A stretch of 64,000 nt of DNA from Gammaproteobacteria bacterium UBA2675 (GCA_002354805.1 DEMH01000009.1:806001-870000); one strand, 5' to 3'; positions 44,209 to 54,334 are shown, counted from the first letter of the stretch. The notes: generated by a model not told the origin, from the sequence alone. Numbers and translations are program-made.

Positions 44209-46777
44209 GTTTCGGTCGATGCTCAAAGATCGAACGTTGCTCCTGTCATGGCTGGCCCTGGCGCTTTTGGTGCTGGGGCTGCATGTGTATGCCGAACTGC
44301 GGTTGACGCAACAACGAGAGCTTGCCCAGCGCGAAACACTGACTGACCGTTTAAGCGTCGTGCGCTATCAACTGGAAAGCACGCTGACCAACAACCTGTC
44401 GCTGGTCAATGGTCTGGCCGCATTTATCTCTGCTTACCCAGAATATACACCCCTGCAGTTTGAAACATATGCCAGGACGATCATGGCGCGTGAGTCCAGT
44501 CTGGTTAATCTGGCAGTGGCGCCCGACCTGGTGGTCACGCACGTTTATCCTCTTGCTGGCAATGAGGCGGTCATCGGCCTGGACTATCGCCAACAGAGGG
44601 ATCAGCGCGATGCCGTGCTGCGGGTTGTGCGGGGTGGCGCCATGGTGATCGCCGGGCCAGTGAATCTGGTTCAGGGGGGTGTTGCATTCATCGGTCGTGC
44701 GCCGGTTTATGTCGGAGATCGCGATGAGCAGCGGCTGTGGGGCATTGTGTCTGCGCCGATACTGGCTGATGCGATTTACGAGCAGGCGGGCCTGAATAAT
44801 CCTATGCCGGGTATGCAACTGGCGATTCGCGGCAATGACGGCTTCGCATCGAGTGAGCCCTTTTGGGGTGACTCGCTGGTGTTCAGTCGCAGCGACTCGG
44901 TGATCGTACCGATCATTGCGGGCGGCAGTCGTTGGGAACTGGCATCAATTCCCACTCGCCCTGCTGTCAGTGGCGCGGAGGTGGCGGCATTGCGCGCCGC
45001 CAGTGTGCTGATCTTTTTGCTGCTATCCGTTTTCCTTATTCTGCGTCACCGCCATGGTAAGCAGAACCAGGAGCTGCGCAATATCATCTTTAGCAACGAA
45101 CGTTTTTTGCGCGCGGTAGAAAACGTGTCCCGGGTCGGTGGCTGGTGCTGGAACGGAAGTGTGTTCACTGAGTTGTCGGCACGAACCTGCGAAATGATGG
45201 AGCTGCCCGATGACAGAAACGAAATCGACATGGACACTTTCTGCCATACGCTGGATCGCACCAGCCAGCAGAGCCTGCTGCACTATCTGAATACGGCACT
45301 GCAACTGGGGCACCGGCTGGATCAGGAGCTTGAAGTACATCGCAAGGATGGGGAAGGGCTGTGGTTGCAGATTAAAGCTGAGGTCGCTCAGCTGGATGGC
45401 AATGAGCGCGTATTGCTGGGAGCAATGCAGGATATCACTCAGCAGAAAAAGGTAGATCAGCTGGTTGAGTATCAGGCCAACTATGACATGTTGACCGAGC
45501 TGCCCAACCGCTCTCTGTTTATTGACAGGCTCGAGAACGCATTGCTGCAGGCGCAGCGCCGCAGCACGCGGATTGCTGTATTGTTTATTGATCTGGATAA
45601 TTTCAAATCGGTGAACGACAATCTTGGGCATGATGCCGGAGACGAACTCCTGGTCGAGGCAGCACGACGTATAAAGTCCTGTGTGCGCGCTGAGGATACC
45701 GTTGCCAGACACAGTGGCGATGAATTTGTGGCACTGCTGGTGGACGTATTCTCAACCTCGGTGGTGTCCCGGGTTGCTGACAGGATGGTTGCCAGTATGC
45801 GCAAGCCGTTCCGCATTGATGAGCGACAGATTTACTGCAGTGTCAGCATTGGTGTCTCTTTCTACCCGGACGATGGTGGCGATGCTGATACGCTGGTGAT
45901 CAAAGCCGATCAGGCGATGTACGAGGTCAAGAAGTCGGGGCGCAACACCTGGCAGTTCTATACTGTTGCCATGCAGCTTGAGTCCGAACAGAAACATCGC
46001 CTTTTCAATGAACTGGTGGCCGCCATCGACAATGACGACCTGGTAGTGTTCTATCAGCCGGTGATTGATGCCGAAAGTGGCAGAGTGAATGCCTGTGAGG
46101 CCCTGGTGCGCTGGCAGCGGGAGGATGGTAACTGGGTGACACCCGGCGCTTTTATTGCGATCGCTGAAGAGCGCGGTCTGATAAACCGGATAGATCTGCT
46201 GGTATTGCGCAAATCACTTAAATTCATTCGTGATCTCAACAGTCAGCTTGGCATGGGTGTCTGTCTGTCTGTCAACGTATCGCCGAGATTGTTGCACATG
46301 CGTGATGATGATGCACAGGACTGGCTGCGTGAGCTTCAGTCAAGCCATAATGTCTCGGTAACAATCGAAATTACCGAACGCGTGCTGGTTGACGAGACCT
46401 CGGGTGTCAGCAAGATACTGGCTGAGATCGACAGTGCTGGTGTGCGAATCGCCATCGATGATTTTGGGACGGGCTATTCCGGTTTGAGCTACTTCAGCCG
46501 CTTCCCGGTTTCATCAGTCAAAATTGATCGATCGTTTGTTAAAAACCTGGAAAGCAGTGCCACTGAGACCACCTTGGTGGAAACCATTTTGCTGATGGCC
46601 TCCAAGCTGGGTATCAAAGTTGTTGCTGAGGGGGTCGAGACGGAGTCGCAGGCGGCGTTTTTACGAAACCACCGCTGCGACTACCTGCAGGGGTATCACA
46701 TTGCGCCGCCATTGGCTGGCGACGACTTCAGCGAGTTTGTCAGACAAAATACGAGCGCAGCGGCGGAAACCCATTAA
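44186..46777 (+). CDS. CHASE-PAS-GGDEF-EAL c-di-GMP turnover protein
   Basis: An ~863-residue inner-membrane signalling protein. A first membrane helix (LSWLALALLVLGLHV), an extracytoplasmic CHASE domain (about 60-225) and a second helix (SVLIFLLLSVFLI) precede a PAS domain (about 300-420), GGDEF (about 430-590) and EAL (about 610-850). The cyclase motif is SGDEF with an upstream RxxD (RAED), so cyclase activity may be reduced but is not excluded. The EAL part has CEALVRW, DDFGTGYSGL and KIDRSFV, so phosphodiesterase activity is likely. ATG 44186 sits after CAGGA; ATG 44180 is the alternative. It overlaps osmC and, convergently, the decarboxylase gene. Confidence 0.93.
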   Translation: MVNKWWSEFRSMLKDRTLLLSWLALALLVLGLHVYAELRLTQQRELAQRETLTDRLSVVRYQLESTLTNNLSLVNGLAAFISAYPEYTPLQFETYARTIMARESSLVNLAVAPDLVVTHVYPLAGNEAVIGLDYRQQRDQRDAVLRVVRGGAMVIAGPVNLVQGGVAFIGRAPVYVGDRDEQRLWGIVSAPILADAIYEQAGLNNPMPGMQLAIRGNDGFASSEPFWGDSLVFSRSDSVIVPIIAGGSRWELASIPTRPAVSGAEVAALRAASVLIFLLLSVFLILRHRHGKQNQELRNIIFSNERFLRAVENVSRVGGWCWNGSVFTELSARTCEMMELPDDRNEIDMDTFCHTLDRTSQQSLLHYLNTALQLGHRLDQELEVHRKDGEGLWLQIKAEVAQLDGNERVLLGAMQDITQQKKVDQLVEYQANYDMLTELPNRSLFIDRLENALLQAQRRSTRIAVLFIDLDNFKSVNDNLGHDAGDELLVEAARRIKSCVRAEDTVARHSGDEFVALLVDVFSTSVVSRVADRMVASMRKPFRIDERQIYCSVSIGVSFYPDDGGDADTLVIKADQAMYEVKKSGRNTWQFYTVAMQLESEQKHRLFNELVAAIDNDDLVVFYQPVIDAESGRVNACEALVRWQREDGNWVTPGAFIAIAEERGLINRIDLLVLRKSLKFIRDLNSQLGMGVCLSVNVSPRLLHMRDDDAQDWLRELQSSHNVSVTIEITERVLVDETSGVSKILAEIDSAGVRIAIDDFGTGYSGLSYFSRFPVSSVKIDRSFVKNLESSATETTLVETILLMASKLGIKVVAEGVETESQAAFLRNHRCDYLQGYHIAPPLAGDDFSEFVRQNTSAAAETH

Positions 46778-47912
46778 ATTCCACGGAGCTGTAGCTGGTG
46801 GTGTAGGCGCCGGTAGAGAACCAGTAGAGCCGATCACCCGTTGCCAGATTAAGCGGTAACTCATACTTGTACTGTTCGTACATGATGTCAGCGCTGTCAC
46901 AGGTCGGTCCGGCCAGTATCACTTCCTCGGATTCGCCACTTTTCTCGGTATAAATCGGGAACTTGATGGCTTCATCCAGTGTTTCGATCAGCCCGGAGAA
47001 TTTGCCGACATCGGTAAATATCCATCGATGCAGGGCGGTGTGTGACTTGCGTGAAATCAGCACCACCTCCGATACCAGAATGCCCGAGTTGGATATCAGA
47101 GAGCGCCCTGGCTCCAGAATGATTTCCGGAAAGTCGTCACCAAAGTCTTCGGTTATGAAACGCGTGATTTCTTCGGCATAGGTGGGCAGTGTGTTGGCCC
47201 GCATGATGTAGTTGGCCGGGAAGCCACCGCCGAGGTTGATCATCTTGAGCACGATGCCATCTTCTTCACGCAAACGCTCGAAGATTACCTTGACCTTGGC
47301 AATTGCTGCGTCCCAGACACCGATGTCACGCTGCTGTGATCCCACGTGGAAAGAGATGCCGTAAGGTTCTAGGCCGAGTTCGCGGGCCAGTATCAACAAG
47401 TCGATGGCCATATCGGTATGACAGCCAAACTTGCGCGACAAGGGCCAGTCGGCTGTATGGCTGCCTTCCGTCAGGATGCGAACGTACACCCTTGAGCCAG
47501 GGGCTGCACGAGCAATATTGCGCAGGTCGGCTTCTGAGTCGGTGGCATACATGCGTACGCCTTTCTCGTAGAAGTAGCGAATGTCTTTGCTTTTCTTGAT
47601 GGTGTTACCGTAGCTGCAGCGTTCAGCCGAAACGCCCAGGCCCAGCAGTTTATCCAGCTCGTAGATTGACGCCACGTCAAAGTTGGAACCCTTGTCACGC
47701 AGCAGCGTCAGTATCTCGGGGGCTGGATTGGCCTTGACCGCATAATAAACCGAGGCATAGGGGAAATACTCAATCAAAGTGTCGTAGTGTTCACTGATGG
47801 TTTTCAGGTCAATCACCACAAAGGGTGTTTCCTTGGTGTCAGCCAGTGCTTTCATACGCTGGAATGTTTCGGGCGGGTAAAAATCGACAACCTTGGTGAG
47901 TTCAGTGCTCAT
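46740..47912 (-). CDS. type III PLP-dependent decarboxylase (ornithine/lysine decarboxylase-like)
   Basis: A 390-residue cytoplasmic enzyme of the alanine-racemase-fold decarboxylases, producing putrescine or cadaverine. ATG 47912 follows AAGGAG at a good distance; the frame runs much further upstream without support. PLP lysine in YYAVKANPAPEIL (about K58), SFHVGSQQ, NLGGGFPANY, EPGRSLISNSG and the catalytic GPTCDSADIM are present. The length fits the short bacterial ornithine decarboxylases. Which diamine is made cannot be read with certainty. The last 38 bp overlap the end of the GGDEF-EAL gene on the other strand. Confidence 0.93.
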   Translation of the reverse strand: MSTELTKVVDFYPPETFQRMKALADTKETPFVVIDLKTISEHYDTLIEYFPYASVYYAVKANPAPEILTLLRDKGSNFDVASIYELDKLLGLGVSAERCSYGNTIKKSKDIRYFYEKGVRMYATDSEADLRNIARAAPGSRVYVRILTEGSHTADWPLSRKFGCHTDMAIDLLILARELGLEPYGISFHVGSQQRDIGVWDAAIAKVKVIFERLREEDGIVLKMINLGGGFPANYIMRANTLPTYAEEITRFITEDFGDDFPEIILEPGRSLISNSGILVSEVVLISRKSHTALHRWIFTDVGKFSGLIETLDEAIKFPIYTEKSGESEEVILAGPTCDSADIMYEQYKYELPLNLATGDRLYWFSTGAYTTSYSSVEFNGFPPLRSYFV

Positions 47913-48101
47913 GCTGGGTACTTTCTCCTTCAGCCGTGGCAGGGGTGGTGGGCGGCATTGTAGCAAAGGCCAATCGGCGGTAAAACGAAGAATTTGGATA
48001 TCCCCTGAATTGGGCTGTTTTTCATCAAGCAAACCCGTATCATTCATCATTCTGTTACATGTGCACAACAGCCAGCTACTGGGGTACGGGGAGTGATGTT
48101 T

Positions 48102-49040
48102 ATGGCGCTGATTGATCGCTTGGGCCGCTGGCTGTGGAAGCACCAGGACAGCCATCGGCAGTGGTTCAGACCACTGTTCAAGCGACTGTCGCGACGTGCG
48201 GAGGCTGACTACCCGTTTCAGGTGGATTTTTTCGGGCTGCGTTACAACGGCAATCTGAATAACAATATCGACTATGCGGTGTACTACTTCGGTGCATTCG
48301 AGAAGCCGGTACTGTTTTTCCTGCGCGACACTGTGACCAGTCTGATGCCTGAGGGTGACCGCTGTTTTCTCGATATCGGCGCCAATGTCGGCCAGCACAC
48401 GCTTTTCATGTCCAATCACGCGTGCCGTGTGCACGCCTTCGAACCCTATCCGCCCGTGCGAGATTTGCTGGTATCCAGAGTTCTGGACAATGGCATTGAG
48501 AACGTTGCGATCCACCCGGTTGGCCTCAGCGATGAAAACGCCTCCCTGCCTTTTTATGCACCGACCGGACGCAACAAAGGCATTGGCTCATTTGACCAGG
48601 GCTCATTGGCCAAAGGCAATCAGCCGATAGGCGAACTGCAACTGGTGAAAGGGGATGACTTCCTGGAAACGCTGGCGCTGGAAAAGATCCATCTCATCAA
48701 AATGGATGTGGAAGGTTTCGAGAAGCCAGCACTGCGGGGGCTGTCACAAACGCTGGCACAGCATCGCCCCGTGGTCGTGTTTGAACTGACCTACGATGGT
48801 GAGCTGTCCTTCAAATCGATGGAAGATGTTCTGGAGACACTGCCCGCTGACTACGAGCTGTATGCCTTTGTGAGCCGTGATGCCAGCGGGCGGCGGGCGA
48901 GATCGCGTAATGCGCGCGCTCGGGTGACTGGTGAGTATCAGCTTGCGCCCGTGACCGAGTGGCGCTCGACAGGGCAGGACGATCTGGTCGCCGTGCCCGC
49001 CGAAAGCCGTGACGTGCTGGCTGCAGTGCTCAACCGGTAA
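48102..49040 (+). CDS. FkbM family methyltransferase
   Basis: A 312-residue SAM-dependent methyltransferase. ATG 48102 is spaced correctly after GGGGAG at 48088-48093; ATG 48096 is too close. The SAM motif CFLDIGANVGQHTLF lies near 85, followed by VHAFEPYPPVRDLL and IHLIKMDVEGFEKPALRG, typical of FkbM enzymes, which O-methylate sugars or polyketides. The last ~50 residues are Arg-rich. It stands alone; substrate unknown. Confidence 0.9.
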   Translation: MALIDRLGRWLWKHQDSHRQWFRPLFKRLSRRAEADYPFQVDFFGLRYNGNLNNNIDYAVYYFGAFEKPVLFFLRDTVTSLMPEGDRCFLDIGANVGQHTLFMSNHACRVHAFEPYPPVRDLLVSRVLDNGIENVAIHPVGLSDENASLPFYAPTGRNKGIGSFDQGSLAKGNQPIGELQLVKGDDFLETLALEKIHLIKMDVEGFEKPALRGLSQTLAQHRPVVVFELTYDGELSFKSMEDVLETLPADYELYAFVSRDASGRRARSRNARARVTGEYQLAPVTEWRSTGQDDLVAVPAESRDVLAAVLNR

Positions 49041-49110
49041 AGCATCGGAGCTGTCTTTTACCCGCGTTCATTAACGCGCCAGGTGTTAACCCACCCGTGA
49101 TTCAGATGTA

Positions 49111-49147
49111 AAAAGGGCCGACCTGCTGAAGCGGGTCGGCCCTTTTT
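49111..49147. terminator. bidirectional rho-independent terminator
   Basis: AAAAGGGCCGACC and GGTCGGCCCTTTT form a 13-bp stem with A and T runs on the two sides, so it can stop both the FkbM gene and ppdK transcripts. Confidence 0.93.
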
Positions 49148-49175
49148 TGTTTGGCTGTCTGGCTGTTTCGGCGAC

Positions 49176-51908
49176 TTACGCGGAGCGCAGAGCCGCCTGC
49201 GCCGCCGCCAGACGTGCGATCGGCACACGGGGTGGTGAACAGCTGACGTAATTCAATCCCAGGTTGTGGCAGAAATCGATGGAGTCAGGATCGCCGGCGT
49301 GTTCACCGCAGATACCCAGTTTCAGATCTTTGCGTGTTTTGAGGCCATTGGCGACAGCAAACTGCATCAATTTGCCCACACCGGTCTTGTCGAGGCTGGC
49401 AAATGGGTTCTTGGAGTAGATTTCTTTTTGCTGGTACTCGTCGTAGAACATGCCCATGTCGTCGCGGCTCAGGCCCAGTGTGGTCTGAGTCAGGTCGTTG
49501 GTGCCAAAGCTGAAGAATTCGGCGTGTTCGGCAATTTCATCAGCCGTGATCGCAGCACGTGGCACTTCCACCATGGTACCAACCATATACTTGATCTTGA
49601 TGCCTTTTTTCTGCATCACTTCGTCAGCCACGCGACGCACGATGGCCAGCTGGTCGGCCAGTTCCGCCTTGAAACCTACCAGCGGGATCATGATCTCCGG
49701 GTGGACTTCGATGGCGTTTTTGCCAGTGCTGATGTCGGCAACGGCTTCGAATATTGCCTGCACCTGCATTTCGGTAATTTCCGGATACAGGATACCCAGA
49801 CGACAGCCGCGACAGCCCAGCATGGGGTTTTCTTCATGCAGCGCCTTGATGCGATCAATTACAAACTCCAGCGGCAGGCCCAGTTTGTCGGCCAGCTGGC
49901 GGCGCACCGCGTCATCCTGTGGCAGGAACTCGTGCAGCGGTGGATCCAGCAAACGGATGGTCACAGGCCGGCCGGCCATGGCCTTGAACAGGCCCACGAA
50001 GTCTTTTTTCTGCATGGGCAGCAGTTTTTTCAGCGCTTCACGGCGTTGCACGCCATCGACGGCCAGAATCATTTGACGCATGTCGTCGATGCGGCTGCCT
50101 TCAAAGAACATGTGCTCAGTGCGGCACAGGCCAATACCTTCGGCGCCGAAGGCCACTGCCTGTTCGGCCATGGCCGGGGTGTCGGCGTTGGTGCGGATAC
50201 GCAGACGACGGTATTTGTCGGACCAGTCCATGACGGTCTGGAACAGCTGGTAGGTGTAGCTCTGAGAGGGCTTCATGGTGCCTTCCAGTACACGCTTGAC
50301 CTCGGAGTCCGCACTTTCGATCAGACCCTTGTAAACAGAACCAGTGGTGCCGTTGATGGAGATGTAGTCACCTTCCTTCAGCACGATACCGTTGGCAGTC
50401 AGTGTTTTCTTTTCGTAGTTGATGGTGATGTCACCGGCACCACAAACGCAGACCTTGCCCAGCTGGCGGGCAACCAGCGCGGCGTGTGACGACACGCCAC
50501 CGCGGGTGGTCAGGATGCCCTGCGAGTGCAGCATGCCCTTCAGGTCGTCCGGCGATGTTTCGGAGCGGCACAGAATCACTTTGTTGCCTTTGCGGGCTTC
50601 GATCTCAGCCTGGGCGGCGGTGAAGGCGATGCGGCCGGTGGCTGCGCCTGGGCCCGCGGGCAGGCCCTTACAGATAAGCTGTGCTTCTTTCTGGGCTTTG
50701 GCGTCGAACACCGGCACCAGCAGGGTGTCCACTGACTCGGCAGGAATCTTCAGCAGTGCGGTTTTCTGGTCGATCAGTTTTTCTTTGTTCATTTCCACGG
50801 CAATGCGGATCGCGGCCAGGCCGGTGCGCTTGCCGTTGCGGGTCTGCAGAATGAACAGGCGCCCATTTTCGATGGTAAATTCGAAGTCCTGCATATCCTT
50901 GAAGTGCTTCTCCAGACGTGCACGGACTTTCTCCAGGTCGGCAAAATTCTTAGGCAGCTCCTGGGCCATGGCAGCGATGGGCTTGGGGGTGCGGACACCA
51001 GCAACCACGTCTTCACCCTGGGCGTTGGTCAGATACTCGCCATAAAACACTTTCTCGCCAGTTGCCGGATCACGTGTAAAGGCAACGCCGGTGCCGCTGT
51101 CGTCGCCGGCATTACCGAACACCATGGCCTGCACGTTGACAGCCGTGCCCCATTCAGCCGGAATGCCGTATTGCTGGCGGTACAGAATGGCGCGGTCATT
51201 TTTCCATGAGCCGAATACGGCGCCCACGGCGCCCCACAGCTGCTCATAGACATCCTGCGGGAAGCTCTGGCCTGTCTGTTTGCTGATCAGCAGCTTGTAG
51301 CGTTCAACCAGCTGTTTCAGCTCGTCGGCGGTCAGCTCGTTGTCCTGTTCTTTGCCGAGCGACTTTTTCAGGTCGTCCAGCAGGGCGTGGAAGGGATCTT
51401 CTGATTCTTCATTGGCTGCCTGAACACCCATGACAACATCGCCGTACATCTGAATGAAACGGCGGTAGCAGTCCCATGCGAAGCGTGGGTTGCCGGAAAT
51501 ATTGGACAGACCTTCCACTGTTTCGTCGTTCAGGCCCAGGTTCAGGATGGTGTCCATCATGCCGGGCATGGAGTCGCGTGCGCCGGAGCGGACAGATACC
51601 AGCAAGGGATTGTCGCGGCTGCCGAATTCACGCTTCATCTGTTCTTCGACCAGATTGATGGCGTTCTTGACGTCTTTGCTCAGCGACTTGGGGTAGCTGC
51701 GACCATGAGCATAAAAATAGGTGCAGACCTCTGTGCTGATAGTAAAGCCGGGTGGGACGGGCAGGCCGATGGCGGCCATTTCCGCCAGGTTGGCGCCTTT
51801 GCCGCCGAGCAGTTCGCGCATTTTTGCGTTGCCGTCGGTCTGGCTGCCGAAGTTGAAGACGTATTGAGTGGTTTTTTTGGTTTTGCTGGTATCAGATGTC
51901 TGTTTCAT
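49176..51908 (-). CDS. ppdK: pyruvate, phosphate dikinase
   Basis: A 910-residue enzyme interconverting pyruvate, ATP and phosphate with phosphoenolpyruvate, AMP and diphosphate. The N-terminal ATP-grasp domain begins GGKGANLAEMAAIGLPVPPGF. The central phosphohistidine motif is TRGGVSSHAALVARQLGKVC, and the C-terminal PEP barrel holds GTNDLTQTTLG and the catalytic CGEHAGDP. Length is standard. In gammaproteobacteria it usually serves gluconeogenesis or an AMP-sensitive bypass. No regulatory kinase gene is adjacent. Confidence 0.97.
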   Translation of the reverse strand: MKQTSDTSKTKKTTQYVFNFGSQTDGNAKMRELLGGKGANLAEMAAIGLPVPPGFTISTEVCTYFYAHGRSYPKSLSKDVKNAINLVEEQMKREFGSRDNPLLVSVRSGARDSMPGMMDTILNLGLNDETVEGLSNISGNPRFAWDCYRRFIQMYGDVVMGVQAANEESEDPFHALLDDLKKSLGKEQDNELTADELKQLVERYKLLISKQTGQSFPQDVYEQLWGAVGAVFGSWKNDRAILYRQQYGIPAEWGTAVNVQAMVFGNAGDDSGTGVAFTRDPATGEKVFYGEYLTNAQGEDVVAGVRTPKPIAAMAQELPKNFADLEKVRARLEKHFKDMQDFEFTIENGRLFILQTRNGKRTGLAAIRIAVEMNKEKLIDQKTALLKIPAESVDTLLVPVFDAKAQKEAQLICKGLPAGPGAATGRIAFTAAQAEIEARKGNKVILCRSETSPDDLKGMLHSQGILTTRGGVSSHAALVARQLGKVCVCGAGDITINYEKKTLTANGIVLKEGDYISINGTTGSVYKGLIESADSEVKRVLEGTMKPSQSYTYQLFQTVMDWSDKYRRLRIRTNADTPAMAEQAVAFGAEGIGLCRTEHMFFEGSRIDDMRQMILAVDGVQRREALKKLLPMQKKDFVGLFKAMAGRPVTIRLLDPPLHEFLPQDDAVRRQLADKLGLPLEFVIDRIKALHEENPMLGCRGCRLGILYPEITEMQVQAIFEAVADISTGKNAIEVHPEIMIPLVGFKAELADQLAIVRRVADEVMQKKGIKIKYMVGTMVEVPRAAITADEIAEHAEFFSFGTNDLTQTTLGLSRDDMGMFYDEYQQKEIYSKNPFASLDKTGVGKLMQFAVANGLKTRKDLKLGICGEHAGDPDSIDFCHNLGLNYVSCSPPRVPIARLAAAQAALRSA

Positions 51909-52189
51909 GTTTCCCGGATTCTTAGTCAGCAGTTGGAGTCTCAGCAGTTGCTAATCAGAGGTGTGCCATCCAATTTGGCAAGGTGCGGAAGAATATAGTA
52001 ATTGGCCGCTAAAATCCAGCGCACAGTCCACGCAGTTGCGTTGAAATTGCGGACAACTGTCGTTAACTGGCAGGGATTTCTCGGTATCTGCAGGATTGTG
52101 TAGTATTACTACATAATGAGCCGATTTCAATTGAACAAGTGTTCCGCTGCAGGGCCTTGTCTGTCAGGCCTTGCAGCGTGGCAGGTCGG
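51909..52189. other. ppdK upstream region
   Basis: 281 bp between the slipin stop and the ppdK start, both on the minus strand. A small palindrome GTAGTA-T-TACTAC lies at about 52100-52112. It probably carries the ppdK promoter; no clear box pair could be assigned. Confidence 0.4.
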
Positions 52190-52954
52190 TCATTTGTTTT
52201 CGGGTTTGTTGCTGGTCACGCGGTTGAGAGCTTCCAGCAGATTCATGGGCAAAGGGAACACGATAGTTGAATTCTGTTCGCCGGCAATTTCCGTCAAAGT
52301 CTGCAGATAGCGCAGCTGTATTGATTCCGGTTGTGTGGCGAGCTGCTGAGCAGCCTCGACCAGTTTCTGGGATGCCTCAAACTCGCCGGCCGCGTGGATG
52401 ACCTTGGCCCGTCGCGAGCGTTCGGCCTCGGCCTGCTGGGCGATGGCGCGAATCATGCTTTCATCGATATCAACATGCTTGATTTCGACATTGGACACTT
52501 TGATGCCCCAGTCGTCTGTCTGCTGGTCAAGGATGTCCTGAATGTCCGCATTCATGCGCTCGCGCTCGGACAACAGCTCGTCCAGCTCATGCTGGCCCAG
52601 CACGGAGCGCAGTGTGGTCTGGGCAAGCTGGCCGGTGGCTTCCATGAAGTCTTCAACGTTGATGATGGCTCTCTGGGGGTCGGTCACTCGAAAGTACAGT
52701 ACCGCATTGACCTTGACCGAGACGTTGTCCCGCGTGATCAGGTCCTGCGAGGGGATGTCCCAGACTGCTGTGCGCAGGCTCACTTTCTCCATCTGCTGAA
52801 TGATGGGGATGACCATGATCAGGCCCGGCCCCTTGACCTTGTGAAAGCGGCCGAGCATAAAGATTACGCCGCGTTCGTACTCCTTCAGAATACGGAAGGT
52901 GCTGAAAAGCAGGCCCAGAAAAATGGCAATAAGTGCCATGCTGAATACTTCCAT
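52190..52954 (-). CDS. slipin (stomatin-like SPFH) family membrane protein
   Basis: A 254-residue protein with an N-terminal membrane hairpin (ALIAIFLGLLFST) followed by the SPFH/Band-7 domain (EYERGVIFMLGRFHKVKGPG ... LRSVLGQHELDELLSERE) and a coiled-coil tail. ATG 52954 follows AAGGAGG. It forms a pair with the NfeD-type protease 12 bp upstream, as in many bacteria and archaea, where the two organise membrane microdomains. Confidence 0.93.
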   Translation of the reverse strand: MEVFSMALIAIFLGLLFSTFRILKEYERGVIFMLGRFHKVKGPGLIMVIPIIQQMEKVSLRTAVWDIPSQDLITRDNVSVKVNAVLYFRVTDPQRAIINVEDFMEATGQLAQTTLRSVLGQHELDELLSERERMNADIQDILDQQTDDWGIKVSNVEIKHVDIDESMIRAIAQQAEAERSRRAKVIHAAGEFEASQKLVEAAQQLATQPESIQLRYLQTLTEIAGEQNSTIVFPLPMNLLEALNRVTSNKPENK

Positions 52955-52966
52955 GATGATGCCTCC

Positions 52967-54334
52967 TTAATGCTGGTTCGAATGTGAGTCGTTGGGCGCT
53001 GTTTGCACCCCACTGACGTGTAGTGTCAACCCATCCACGTGGTCGATCTGCAATCGGTCTCCTTTGCGCACGGGCGTTCTGCTGACCGCCTGCCATATCT
53101 CGCCGTGGTGCTGGACGTGTCCGCGCGTCTCGAAATCTTCGCGGGCAATCGCCAGCTCGCCCGTCATTGCTTCCACACCGGTGGTTACTTTTGCGTTGCG
53201 CGCTTTAAGGGCGGCGCCCAGCACAAAAATGACCAGCGCGCCGGTACTGACGGTAATGGCAGCTACCAGGGATAGCGATATCTGCCAGGCAGGGTCATTG
53301 GTGTCCATCAGCATGACGGAACCGAGCGCAAAAGCAATCACACCCCCGACGCCGGCCGCGCCGAAGGTGGGTGTGATCACTTCGAAAGCCATCATGGCGA
53401 TCCCGATTACTATCAGTGCCAGCCCCGCATAACTGACCGGCAGCAGTTGCAGTGCGTAGGCGCCGACCAGCAGGCTGATGATGCCGATGGTGCCGGCGAT
53501 GCCGCCACCCGGATTGTAAAATTCCAGTATCAGTCCATAGACGCCGACCATCATCAGGATATAGGCAATATTGGGGTTGGTGATAATGCTGAGAAAGTCG
53601 TAACGCCAGTTCGTATCGATTGTCTCGACCGCTGCGCCCTGTGTGCTCAGGGTGACCTGGCCGGCTTCAGTTTCGATTTGCCGGCCATCCAGTTGCGCAA
53701 GCAGTTGCTGCAGGTCGTCAGCAAGCAGATCGATCACTCCCAGTTGCAGCGCTTCCGTGGCATTGATGTTGGCGGCGTCAGTCACCGTCTGGCGAGCCCA
53801 GTCCACATTGCGGCCACGCAATTCGGCCAGGCCTTCCAGGTAGGCAGCTGCATCGTTGATTATTTTACTGTCCAGGTCCTCGCCTGAGCCGCCGGCGGAG
53901 ACTGGCGTGGAGGAGCCGACATTGGTCGCACCACTCATTGCAGCAATGTGGCTGGCCGTCAGGATATAGGTGCCTGCACTGGCGGCCCGGGCTCCGGATG
54001 GCGTAACCCAGGTGGCTACCGGGACCGGTGATGCGAGAATGGCGCTGACCATGTCGCGCATGGCGACATCCAGTCCCCCAGGTGTGTTAAGTCGTATAAT
54101 CAGCAGTTGTGAATTGTTTTCTGTCGCCTGATCAATGGCGCGGATAATATGGTCTGCACTGGCTGGGCCGACGGGTCCGTCCAGGGTAACCTGCATGATG
54201 TTTGCCCGGCTATTGGCGCCCTGGGCGCTGGCGTGGTGAGTTTCGCCAATTATGGCGATAAGGGCCAGAACCGCCAGTGAGGTGGCCAGCCAATGGATTG
54301 TTCGGGCAGGATTGCGTGTCATGGTTCGCAGCAT
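52967..54334 (-). CDS. NfeD family membrane serine protease
   Basis: A ~455-residue membrane protein. ATG 54334 lies just after GGAGGAG; in-frame starts at 54346 (GTG) and 54322 (ATG) exist. A signal/anchor (SLAVLALIAIIGETHHASAQ) precedes a ClpP-like serine protease domain with the likely nucleophile in ARAASAGTY and general-base lysine in LDSKIINDA. Several membrane helices (about 235-380) follow, then a soluble NfeD beta-barrel (about 395-455). Homologues cleave stomatin tails; here slipin is the next gene. Confidence 0.92.
   Translation of the reverse strand: MLRTMTRNPARTIHWLATSLAVLALIAIIGETHHASAQGANSRANIMQVTLDGPVGPASADHIIRAIDQATENNSQLLIIRLNTPGGLDVAMRDMVSAILASPVPVATWVTPSGARAASAGTYILTASHIAAMSGATNVGSSTPVSAGGSGEDLDSKIINDAAAYLEGLAELRGRNVDWARQTVTDAANINATEALQLGVIDLLADDLQQLLAQLDGRQIETEAGQVTLSTQGAAVETIDTNWRYDFLSIITNPNIAYILMMVGVYGLILEFYNPGGGIAGTIGIISLLVGAYALQLLPVSYAGLALIVIGIAMMAFEVITPTFGAAGVGGVIAFALGSVMLMDTNDPAWQISLSLVAAITVSTGALVIFVLGAALKARNAKVTTGVEAMTGELAIAREDFETRGHVQHHGEIWQAVSRTPVRKGDRLQIDHVDGLTLHVSGVQTAPNDSHSNQH

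Noticed and set aside
49266..50489. A 407-codon open frame antisense to ppdK
   Set aside because: It mirrors the codon pattern of the well-conserved ppdK gene, has no known domain and no ribosome-binding site.
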